The notes under the pieces were generated by a model. That model saw only the letters and a program-made list of their open reading frames with translations. It had not been told where the DNA came from and ran no database searches. A stretch of 64,000 bases of DNA from CAZJJK01 sp964546285 (GTDB lineage Bacteria > Spirochaetota > Spirochaetia > Treponematales > Breznakiellaceae), in contig CAZJJK010000004.1 in assembly GCA_964546285.1 (NCBI GenBank), positions 1-64,000 of the forward strand, read 5' to 3'. The translations under genes and the position numbers were made by a program. Of this stretch, positions 9,886-17,565 are shown piece by piece; the stretch's first letter is position 1; each line of letters begins with the position of its first letter.

Positions 9886-12381
9886 ATGCGCTTTCGGATA
9901 ACGATTTTTCTGACATTAGTTATAGCCGTTGCGGCTTTCGCCCAAAACGATATAGAGCCGTTACTGGGAAAACCGATAAAGGATCTTACGTTTTCCGGGT
10001 TGATCAATGTCAATGATAACGAACTTAGCGGAGTGGTTGAACAGTTTATCGGGAAACGTTTTGACATAGATCTCTACTTTGATATGGAGACTAAACTTTA
10101 TAGTTTAGAGCTATTTGATAAGATCGAACTGCAATCGGCGGAATTTGCGGATACGGCTCAAAACGAGATAATACTTAATTTTAGTGTAGTGGAAAAGCCA
10201 ATTATCTCCGAACTGCGCTTCAAGGGCAATATCGGTGTTCGCACCAATGAGTTATTGGATATCATAACGATTAAAAAATTGGATACCGTTAATAGTATTC
10301 GTCTTAAAGTGGATGTAGCCGCTATTCGTGAAAAGTATTTAGAACGAGGGTATAAAGCGGTAGAAGTAAAGACGGAAACAGAGCTTACGGATAAAAATAC
10401 GATAATTCTTACTTTCGTTATTTCCGAAGGGCAAAAATCGATAATAGAGGCTTTTCGTTTTGAGGGCAATACCGCATTCTCAGAAGCTACCCTTAAAGGG
10501 ACTTTATCTCTTAAAACGAAATCTCTGTTCAATGACGGTGCCTTCCAGGAGGCGAAATTAATCTTGGATATAGTTGCCGTAAGGGATTATTATCGGGAAC
10601 GCGGATATATCGATGCTGAGGTCGTGGATGTCGCGCGTGAGGAAAGACAGGATGAAAAAGGGGTTAATCTAATAACCCTTATATTTAAAGTAAAGGAAGG
10701 CCGTCAGTACAGTTTTGGCGGAATCAGTTTTGAAGGCAATAAGGTTTTCCCGACAGAACAGTTAGCATCCTTAGTCTTCTCAAAGACTGGGCAAATTTTA
10801 AATTTTAAGCGCTTGGAAACTGACTTTCAGCGAGTCGCGGAACTGTATTATGAGAATGGTTATATTTTTAATACAATCAATCGGATTGAGGAACGTGACG
10901 AGGATAAAGCTAGTATTCGCTATATCATCAGTATAGTGGAGCGCGATAGGGCTCATATTGAAAATATTATTATAAAGGGTAATGAAAGAACCAAGGATGA
11001 GGTTATATTACGTGAAATCCCCCTTGAGACCGGTGATATATATTCAAACGCCAAAGTTATAGAAGCCTTGAGAAATCTTTATAGCCTGCAATATTTCTCT
11101 GAGGTTTATCCTGAGATGCCTCAGGGTAGCGCTGAAAATCTTATGGATCTTGTTTTTAATGTTACGGAACAATCAACCGCCGATATTCAATTCGGTGTAA
11201 CCTTTTCAGGTACCTCGTCCGCTGATTCATTTCCCATTTCAGGGTTCATAAAATGGGCAGAGCAGAATTTTATGGGAAATGGGCAAACAATAGGGTTAGA
11301 AGTAAACGCGGCGACTGACACACAGAAGATTTCACTTCAGTTTAGCGAACGCTGGCTTTTTGGCTTACCCTTGTCTGGCGGCTTTGATTTTACCCTAAAT
11401 CATTCCAAGACGCGCACCGCTCAGGATAGTATTGGTCCCCTGTTCAACGGCGATGAAGACAGCGCTTTTCCTGACCCTTTCCTTTCCTATGAGGAATATG
11501 TTAATTCCAATAAGATTGTTCCTGACGCGTATCTTATGAATTATGATTCTTGGGGTATATCTCTAGGTTTCTCTTCTGGCTATCGTTTTTATTTACCGTC
11601 AGGAACCCTAAGTTTAGGCGCTGGCCTCAGAACCGGTTTCGTCAGAAATTCTTACGATTCCGAGCTGTATAGGCCTTTTGATCCAACGCTTAGAGCGGGG
11701 AATAATCTTTGGTTATTTAGCAATTCGCTGTTTGGAAACGTATCGCTAGATACTAGATATATTTATTACGATCCCTCATCCGGCTACTTTTTAAGTCAGA
11801 AATTCGGCGCTTATGGGATACTGCCAGTGGAAAAGGAGCATTACTTCCGTACTGACAGCAAAGCTGAATATTACGCTACCCTGTTTGATTTACCACTAAC
11901 TGACAGTTTAAATTTTAAAATGGTTTTTGGCGTTCATAGCGGACTTTCCATGATTCTGCCTCAATTTATTGGCGAGGCGGTAATAGAAAATTCCAATAAG
12001 CTTGCTCTGGACGGTATGTTTACGGCTCGCGGTTGGTATACGGAACGAACTAATTATGGGACAGCCCTGTGGGAAAACTGGATGGAGCTTAGAAGCCCCG
12101 TTGTTCCAGGCGTGCTGGCGCTTGACTGGTTCTTTGACGCTGCCACGGTGAAAAGTAGCCCTGAGTCTTTGTTTAATTCATTATCTTTGGATGATTTCCG
12201 TTTTAGCTTTGGCGCTGGAATTAGGTTCACCATCCCTCAATTTCCATTCCGTTTTAGTTTAGCGAAACGTTTCCGTTTTGTTGATGGGCAATTCAACTGG
12301 GTTACGGGCGGCTTGTGGCGGAATGAAAACGAAGGCTCTGGCCTGGATTTTGTAATCTCATTCGTTGTACCGTCTACTTAA
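9886..12381 (+). CDS. bamA: Outer-membrane protein assembly factor BamA
   Basis: Central beta-barrel of the machine that folds outer-membrane proteins. At 831 residues it has a signal peptide (RFRITIFLTLVIAVAAFAQ), then five POTRA domains over about residues 25-420, visible as repeated blocks such as ISELRFKGNIGVRTNELLDI, YSFGGISFEGNKVFPTEQL and IENIIIKGNERTKDEV, followed by a barrel of about 400 residues. The barrel has the family signature MFTARGWYTERTN near the end and a final strand LDFVISFVV. I chose ATG 9886 because AAGGAG lies five bases upstream. An in-frame GTG at 9880 overlaps that ribosome site. It lies between tamB and ompH, a block recognised in treponemes. Confidence 0.95.
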   Translation: MRFRITIFLTLVIAVAAFAQNDIEPLLGKPIKDLTFSGLINVNDNELSGVVEQFIGKRFDIDLYFDMETKLYSLELFDKIELQSAEFADTAQNEIILNFSVVEKPIISELRFKGNIGVRTNELLDIITIKKLDTVNSIRLKVDVAAIREKYLERGYKAVEVKTETELTDKNTIILTFVISEGQKSIIEAFRFEGNTAFSEATLKGTLSLKTKSLFNDGAFQEAKLILDIVAVRDYYRERGYIDAEVVDVAREERQDEKGVNLITLIFKVKEGRQYSFGGISFEGNKVFPTEQLASLVFSKTGQILNFKRLETDFQRVAELYYENGYIFNTINRIEERDEDKASIRYIISIVERDRAHIENIIIKGNERTKDEVILREIPLETGDIYSNAKVIEALRNLYSLQYFSEVYPEMPQGSAENLMDLVFNVTEQSTADIQFGVTFSGTSSADSFPISGFIKWAEQNFMGNGQTIGLEVNAATDTQKISLQFSERWLFGLPLSGGFDFTLNHSKTRTAQDSIGPLFNGDEDSAFPDPFLSYEEYVNSNKIVPDAYLMNYDSWGISLGFSSGYRFYLPSGTLSLGAGLRTGFVRNSYDSELYRPFDPTLRAGNNLWLFSNSLFGNVSLDTRYIYYDPSSGYFLSQKFGAYGILPVEKEHYFRTDSKAEYYATLFDLPLTDSLNFKMVFGVHSGLSMILPQFIGEAVIENSNKLALDGMFTARGWYTERTNYGTALWENWMELRSPVVPGVLALDWFFDAATVKSSPESLFNSLSLDDFRFSFGAGIRFTIPQFPFRFSLAKRFRFVDGQFNWVTGGLWRNENEGSGLDFVISFVVPST

Positions 12382-12390
12382 GGGGTTATA

Positions 12391-12912
12391 ATGAAACGCT
12401 TTTGCTTGCTTGTCTTGGTGTTTGTCGCTGGTATACTTTCGGCTCAGCAGCTTACCAGTTTCGCTGTGGTTGACTTGCCGCGTATTTACACCGTGTTTTA
12501 TCGTGATTCAAAAGCGGTTCGCGATCTTGAGGAACGAAGCGCGCGTGTCCAGGCTGATATTGATAGGATGAGCGCTGAAATCCAAAGCCTGGAAAAACAG
12601 AGGGCTGAAATCGAATTAGCCGGCGACCTTAATCAATCCGCGGTACTATCCGCGGAAATATTTCGCAAAACCGATATACTTCAAAAGTATTATCAGGCGA
12701 CAAGTACCGAGCTTGAAGAACAGCGTAGAACCTTAGCGCAATCTGCCAGTTTCCTTCAACAAGTATATGATGAGATTAAAAATGTCGCGGAAAGCGAAGG
12801 GTACTACGCCGTATTAACCCTGAAAGAAAGTACCGGGATATTATGGCATAGTCCGACTATTGATATTACAGATCTTGTCATACAAAACTTGATGACAAAA
12901 GCTGGACGCTAG
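12391..12912 (+). CDS. OmpH/Skp-family periplasmic chaperone
   Basis: At 173 residues this has the usual length. The signal peptide FCLLVLVFVAGILSAQQ is followed by FAVVDLPRIY, the typical first strand of Skp. After that comes a long charged coiled coil (about residues 45-135, AEIQSLEKQRAEIELAGD and similar) that forms the arms of the jellyfish-shaped trimer. It holds unfolded outer-membrane proteins in the periplasm for BamA, whose gene ends nine bases upstream, so the two are cotranscribed. The 3' end is shared with the convergent STAS gene: the two stop codons use the same CTAG. Confidence 0.88.
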   Translation: MKRFCLLVLVFVAGILSAQQLTSFAVVDLPRIYTVFYRDSKAVRDLEERSARVQADIDRMSAEIQSLEKQRAEIELAGDLNQSAVLSAEIFRKTDILQKYYQATSTELEEQRRTLAQSASFLQQVYDEIKNVAESEGYYAVLTLKESTGILWHSPTIDITDLVIQNLMTKAGR

Positions 12913-13460
12913 AAAGTCTCCGTTTCTTCGCCCTTATCTTTGTCGGCGCTAGGGTTTTGGCTTTTTTGTTTAGAAAGAATAGAGTGGAGTGTCCCGAATT
13001 TTTTACGATTTTCCGCTGATAATTCCATTAAATTCTCGTGGGCTTTTAAAATAAGTTCCGCGTTGGATTTTTTGCAAGGAAGGATGTTTTCCATGTTTTC
13101 CGGAAAACCTGGAAGCGAAGCGACAATATCAACGAGACCAGTTAAGCCAAGATCGGATATAAGCTTTACGGACGGCTCTGATGGATTCACGATCGTTAGA
13201 CGGCTAGCGCCATCCTTAATCAAACGTTTATTAATACCAACCATCAAACCCAAAAAGGTTGAATCCATATAGGAACAGGCGGATAAATCAATAAAAATCT
13301 TTGGCGAAGGAAGCTCTGAGTTTAAACGCGATAAAACCGACTCGCGTAAATCCGCGCAAAGGGCTGCGGTAATATGGCCAACGGCCTTTATATAGATTTT
13401 ATTATCTATTTCCTTAAGATATAATGCTTCAGGCACTAGGACAACCTCCAGCATCCTCAT
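12909..13460 (-). CDS. STAS-domain protein (anti-sigma factor antagonist-like)
   Basis: At 183 residues it has a STAS domain at about residues 10-115. DSTFLGLMVGINKRL, preceded by IFIDLSACSYM, is the classic helix start with the serine phosphorylated by partner kinases in SpoIIAA/RsbV proteins. The remaining 65 residues are helical and charged, with no known motif. Such proteins relay partner-switching signals to sigma factors or other targets. No kinase or phosphatase partner is encoded nearby, so the target is unknown. It is divergent from mutS across 42 bases that contain overlapping promoters. There is no clear ribosome site, and two ATG codons (13460 and 13454) are possible starts. Confidence 0.82.
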   Translation of the reverse strand: MRMLEVVLVPEALYLKEIDNKIYIKAVGHITAALCADLRESVLSRLNSELPSPKIFIDLSACSYMDSTFLGLMVGINKRLIKDGASRLTIVNPSEPSVKLISDLGLTGLVDIVASLPGFPENMENILPCKKSNAELILKAHENLMELSAENRKKFGTLHSILSKQKSQNPSADKDKGEETETF

Positions 13461-13465
13461 TACCG

Positions 13466-13494
13466 TTGTACTTTAGATCATCCTTTCGTATAAT
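13466..13494 (+). promoter_or_regulatory. Sigma-70 type promoter of mutS
   Basis: TTGTAC (13466-13471) and a perfect TATAAT (13489-13494) are 17 bases apart. Eight bases separate the -10 box from the mutS ATG, so the predicted 5' end lies at or within two bases of the start codon. There is no Shine-Dalgarno sequence. Confidence 0.68.
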
Positions 13495-13498
13495 GCAA
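13470..13498 (-). promoter_or_regulatory. Possible promoter of the STAS gene, overlapping the mutS promoter
   Basis: On the minus strand TTGCAT (13493-13498) and TAAAGT (13470-13475) are 17 bases apart, nine bases before the STAS ATG. Both boxes are weaker than those of mutS. The element lies almost wholly within the mutS promoter, so RNA polymerase could occupy only one direction at a time. Confidence 0.35.
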
Positions 13499-13502
13499 CA
13501 CC

Positions 13503-16238
13503 ATGTCCCAGACAAGTCCGATGATGGAGCAATATCGTCATATTAAGAATGAACATAGGGACGCCGTTCTATTCTTTCGACTGGGCGATTTTTATGAAAT
13601 GTTTGGACAAGACGCTATAGAAGTATCCGCTCTACTTAATTTAACACTTACAAGCCGGAATGGCCAAGCTATGTGTGGTATCCCTTACCACGCTTCCCAC
13701 AGCTATATTTCAAGGCTGCTCAAGCTTGGGAAAAAAATAGCCGTCTGTGAACAAATCAACCTAGCGGGAGCCGGCCGATCTTTAGCTGAACGTCGTGTCG
13801 TGGAGGTTATTACACCGGGAACTACCGTAGAGGAAGATTATCTTGATAGCGGTGAATCCAATTATTTAGCCGCGCTCGCGCTTAATCGCGGTCGTCTTGC
13901 TTTTGCTTATATCGATATTAGCTCTGGAGAATTCGCTGTTACCGCCTTTGATTTGGCTGAAGCTGCGCCACGTTTGCGAAAAGAGCTGGAGCGTTTAGGG
14001 CCAAGAGAAATAATAGTCCAGGAATCGCTTTTAGAAACTGAAAACGCTATAGCTTCGGTTCTCGCGGATAGAAATGGTTTAATCCTGAATCGTTGGTCTG
14101 ACTGGTTGTTTGATCCAAACCGCGCCGCCGAACGCTTATCGGCCCAATTCCAGACTTCAAACCTAAAGGCTTTTGGCCTATATCCCCTGTCTACGGAAAC
14201 GGTGGCGGCCGGAACCATTTTAGCCTATTTGGATGATACCGCCCGTAGTCTTTTGCCCCATATAAATACTATTCGGCTATATACGGATGATGAATATGTG
14301 AGTATTGATGAATCCACACAGAGAAATTTGGAATTAGTCAGAAATATGCGTGACGGAGATCGCCGTTTTTCTTTATTGGAAGTCATGGATGAAACAAAAA
14401 CGCCAATGGGGCTACGGCTTCTAAAATGGAGAATTACTCATCCGCCAAGGGATCGCGCGCTTATTGAAAAACGGCTAGAGGCGGTGGATCTGCTTTACCG
14501 TCAACAAAAAGGTCTTAGCGGATTAAGGGAAGTTTTGTCAGGTATATTGGACCTGGAACGACTCAGTTCAAGAATCGCTATGGATAGGGCCCACGGGAAG
14601 GATTTAGCCGCTGTCCGAGATTCTTTATCAGCGTATCATAAGATTTTAAGCCGTTCTGACGCCATCGGACTTACTTCGGCCTTTATTGAGATAGAGACAA
14701 GTGTAAAGCACCGCGAAAAGCTATTGGAGCTACAGCTCCTTTTAGAATCCGCTGTCGCTGATGATCCATCGGTGGTTTTGTCTGAGGGTAATTTAATACG
14801 AGACGGATATAACACTGAACTTGATCGATTACGCGGTATTAAAGACAACAGCAGAAAGGTATTGGAAGCCTATTTGGAGGAAGAACGCCAAGCGACAGGT
14901 ATTCAAAGCCTGAAAATTAAATACAACAGGTTAATCGGCTATTTCTTTGAAGTGACTAAAACCCATCTCGCCGTTGTTCCGAAACATTTTATTCGCCGTC
15001 AAGCCGTTGTTGGAGGTGAACGGTATACAACCGAGAGACTTTCAGCCCTGGAGAGCGAAATAAACGCCGCCGCGGATCGTATAATAGATTTGGAAAGAAA
15101 TTTATTTATAGCTTTACGCGAACAAACTAAGGCGTTTTTATCGGAATTGCTCGGAGCCGCTAAATTTATCGCCGCGCTTGATGTCGCTCAATCGTCAGCT
15201 CGCGCCGCTACCTTACGTGTTTGGACTAAGCCGACTATCACTGAGGGGACCGTTATTTCTATCACTGAGGGACGCCATCCGGTAGTGGAAGCTCATCTGC
15301 CAACAGGAGCTTTCATTCCTAATGATACCGCTTTAGACGCGGCTTCTGTTTCCTTTGTCTTATTAACGGGTCCTAATATGGCTGGAAAATCCACATATCT
15401 TCGGCAGAGCGCGTTGATAAGCTTAATGGCTCAAATTGGCAGTTTTGTGCCGGCCAGTCACGCTGAAATAGGTCTGGTGGATAAAATATTCTGTAGGGTG
15501 GGCGCTCAAGATAATTTAGCAAGGGGAGAATCAACTTTCCTGGTGGAAATGAGCGAAACCGCCCATATACTTAGAACGGCTAGCCCCAAAAGTTTGGTCA
15601 TTATGGATGAGGTAGGGCGGGGTACCGGAACTCATGATGGCTTGTCTATCGCCTGGGCTGTCTGCGAGGAATTGCTCAGATTGGGCTGCCGTACCCTTTT
15701 CGCGACTCATTATCATGAGCTATCGGAATTGGTTAACCCGCGTCTTGTAAATCGTTCAATGGATGTCATTGAGGAAGATGGAGATATTGTATTCTTGCGG
15801 CGTATCCGAGAAGGCGCCACCGCCGAATCCTTCGGTATTCATGTGGCGCGTTTAGCCGGTTTGCCAGAAGCGGCGCTGGATAGAGCGGGAGAATTGCTTT
15901 CAGTTATACGCTCTTCGTCTCAAAGTCTGCCAGGTTTCGTGGTAAAAAAATCAACGAACGCGGAGTCAGTGACTGAAAATTCGGCTGCGTGCAGTCAAAG
16001 CGTGCCAGAATATATAATTGATTTGATAAATGAGTTAACTGATATCGATCCAAATTGTATAACTCCATTAGAAGCGCTTTCTATCATGACCAAATGGCAT
16101 AGTTCGTTACGGAACAATAAAAAGGCGATAGAATATAGTGAAAATTTGAGGCGGCAAAAATCAACGCGGAAAATTGATATTGGTAAGAAAAGGAACGTTC
16201 AGAAAAAACAAGATGACGAACCATCTTTATTTTCATAA
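13503..16238 (+). CDS. mutS: DNA mismatch repair protein MutS
   Basis: Recognises base mismatches and starts repair. At 911 residues it is a little longer than the usual 850-880. The mismatch-reading wedge GDFYEMFGQDA lies at about residue 29-39, with the Phe-x-Glu pair intact. The ATPase has Walker A GPNMAGKSTYLRQ (about residue 624), STFLVEMSE, Walker B LVIMDEVGRGTGTHDG and the H-loop LFATHYHEL. The C-terminal segment contains DIDPNCITPLEALSIM, the usual dimer/tetramer tail, followed by a lysine-rich end. No mutL is in the window. A strong promoter abuts the start, predicting a leaderless message. Confidence 0.96.
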   Translation: MSQTSPMMEQYRHIKNEHRDAVLFFRLGDFYEMFGQDAIEVSALLNLTLTSRNGQAMCGIPYHASHSYISRLLKLGKKIAVCEQINLAGAGRSLAERRVVEVITPGTTVEEDYLDSGESNYLAALALNRGRLAFAYIDISSGEFAVTAFDLAEAAPRLRKELERLGPREIIVQESLLETENAIASVLADRNGLILNRWSDWLFDPNRAAERLSAQFQTSNLKAFGLYPLSTETVAAGTILAYLDDTARSLLPHINTIRLYTDDEYVSIDESTQRNLELVRNMRDGDRRFSLLEVMDETKTPMGLRLLKWRITHPPRDRALIEKRLEAVDLLYRQQKGLSGLREVLSGILDLERLSSRIAMDRAHGKDLAAVRDSLSAYHKILSRSDAIGLTSAFIEIETSVKHREKLLELQLLLESAVADDPSVVLSEGNLIRDGYNTELDRLRGIKDNSRKVLEAYLEEERQATGIQSLKIKYNRLIGYFFEVTKTHLAVVPKHFIRRQAVVGGERYTTERLSALESEINAAADRIIDLERNLFIALREQTKAFLSELLGAAKFIAALDVAQSSARAATLRVWTKPTITEGTVISITEGRHPVVEAHLPTGAFIPNDTALDAASVSFVLLTGPNMAGKSTYLRQSALISLMAQIGSFVPASHAEIGLVDKIFCRVGAQDNLARGESTFLVEMSETAHILRTASPKSLVIMDEVGRGTGTHDGLSIAWAVCEELLRLGCRTLFATHYHELSELVNPRLVNRSMDVIEEDGDIVFLRRIREGATAESFGIHVARLAGLPEAALDRAGELLSVIRSSSQSLPGFVVKKSTNAESVTENSAACSQSVPEYIIDLINELTDIDPNCITPLEALSIMTKWHSSLRNNKKAIEYSENLRRQKSTRKIDIGKKRNVQKKQDDEPSLFS

Positions 16239-16277
16239 ATATCAAGCCGTGTCGCTAAATTACCATGTACGTATTGT

Positions 16278-16988
16278 ATGATCGCGAAATTCCATTACGC
16301 GTTGACCGCTCTTGAATATTTCTTCTTTCCACTCTCCTGCGCTATCTGTGGAAGCTATCTTTCTGCTAAAGAAAGAGATGGCTTATGCGATACCTGTAAG
16401 CAGACTATAGATATAGATCATGGATCACGGTGCCATTTTTGTGGTCGGCCTTTGTTGGTGGAAACCGAATATTGTTTGGAATGTCGCTCTGACGAAGTCC
16501 CTTCATATAAATCTTTGATAGCGCTTTTTCCGTATCACGGTAAAGGAAGGAGTTTATTAGCCGCTTATAAATTTGGCGAGCATCGTGCTTTAACTAAGTA
16601 TTTCGCGGCTTGGGTAATTAAAACCCTGCGTCCTCCCTTTGATAATCCAGAATGTCCACGGGTTATCGTGCCGGTACCGCCAAGGCCTGGAAAAATAAAG
16701 CGCAAAGGGTGGGATCAAATAGATTTATTGCTTACCGAATTAAAGCGAGAAGGCATACCGGTTTCACGGTGTCTATGCCGCTTAAAATCCAATTCTCAAA
16801 AAGCGCTTAATCGCCATGACCGGCGGGAGAATTTGAAAAACCGAATTATATGCGTTAAAACCGCACCTAAAACCGTGACACTTTTGGATGATATTATTAC
16901 CACGGGAGCGACACTTCGCGCTTGCGCTGCTTGTCTCCTAGCCTCCGGTGCGATAGAGGTACACGCGCTTACTCTATTCTATGACTGA
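16278..16988 (+). CDS. ComF-family protein (zinc-finger phosphoribosyltransferase-like)
   Basis: At 236 residues this has normal family length. The N-terminus has a cysteine-rich zinc finger of paired motifs (SCAICGSYL, LCDTCKQ, RCHFCGRPL, YCLECRSD). The C-terminal half is a type I phosphoribosyltransferase fold with PRPP-binding loop VTLLDDIITTGATLRACA and VPVPPRPGKIKRKGWDQ. ComF acts in DNA uptake in naturally competent bacteria, but the family is widespread, and its role in spirochaetes is unclear. It lies 39 bases after mutS on the same strand. No good ribosome site precedes the ATG. Confidence 0.88.
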   Translation: MIAKFHYALTALEYFFFPLSCAICGSYLSAKERDGLCDTCKQTIDIDHGSRCHFCGRPLLVETEYCLECRSDEVPSYKSLIALFPYHGKGRSLLAAYKFGEHRALTKYFAAWVIKTLRPPFDNPECPRVIVPVPPRPGKIKRKGWDQIDLLLTELKREGIPVSRCLCRLKSNSQKALNRHDRRENLKNRIICVKTAPKTVTLLDDIITTGATLRACAACLLASGAIEVHALTLFYD

Positions 16989-17001
16989 GCTCTTGCATCT
17001 G

Positions 17002-17030
17002 TTGACAAAGCCGATGGGCTCAGGTACAGT
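17002..17030 (+). promoter_or_regulatory. Promoter of the rimP-nusA-infB operon
   Basis: A perfect TTGACA (17002-17007) and TACAGT (17025-17030) lie 17 bases apart in the space after comF. The predicted start near 17037 gives a leader of about 65 bases before rimP. This leader contains the intrinsic terminator at 17058-17088. Confidence 0.55.
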
Positions 17031-17057
17031 TTAGCGGACAATCGAAGCTCGAAGATA

Positions 17058-17088
17058 AAAAAAGGAGTCGTTCGAACGACTCCTTTTT
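17058..17088 (+). terminator. Intrinsic terminator or attenuator ahead of rimP
   Basis: A perfect 20-base palindrome (17064-17083) folds into an eight-pair stem with a TCGA loop. It is flanked by a run of A on the left and TTTTT on the right, so it could terminate in both directions. It may close the mutS-comF unit, but it also lies downstream of the operon promoter at 17002-17030, so it would act as an attenuator in the rimP-nusA leader. Confidence 0.8.
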
Positions 17089-17101
17089 CATAGGTGAGGC
17101 C

Positions 17102-17560
17102 TTGCGGTATAGTCCAAAGAAGACGGAGGTGCCGTTCGATACCCTGGAAGCCTTGGCCGACAGTTTAGGGGTGGCGCTTTTAGAATGTGTCATATCGCGT
17201 CATCGTGGATCGGTTCAGGCTAGGCTTATAGTAAGCGCGCCAGGTGGAACAGGCATAAATGACTGTTCCAAGTACCATCGTTTAGCTCAAACGCGTCTAG
17301 AGTTGGCCTTCCCAGACCAGGATGTTTATTTGGAGGTTTCCTCTCCGGGTTTGGATAGGTTGCTTAAAGACGCTAGAGAATTCGCTATGTTATTAGGACG
17401 AGGTGTACGCTGTTATCGAACAGATATCGCCGATTGGACAGCCGGCATTATTGAAGCGGCTGACCAAACAGCGGTAACGTTACGGACAGATGAAGGTGTA
17501 ATCACACTGTCCTATATCGTCATCGCCAAAGCGATGCTCGATTCTTCACGGGAGGTATAA
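17102..17560 (+). CDS. rimP: Ribosome maturation factor RimP
   Basis: Assists maturation of the 30S subunit. At 152 residues it has the family signature YLEVSSPGLDRLLKDAREFA at about residue 79-98, and an N-terminal block (LADSLGVALLECVISRHRG) followed by a short SH3-like C-terminal domain. The start is TTG at 17102, with GTGAGG four bases upstream. It is the first gene of the classic rimP-nusA-infB-rbfA-truB operon. nusA begins five bases after its stop. Confidence 0.92.
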   Translation: MRYSPKKTEVPFDTLEALADSLGVALLECVISRHRGSVQARLIVSAPGGTGINDCSKYHRLAQTRLELAFPDQDVYLEVSSPGLDRLLKDAREFAMLLGRGVRCYRTDIADWTAGIIEAADQTAVTLRTDEGVITLSYIVIAKAMLDSSREV

Positions 17561-17565
17561 GACCG

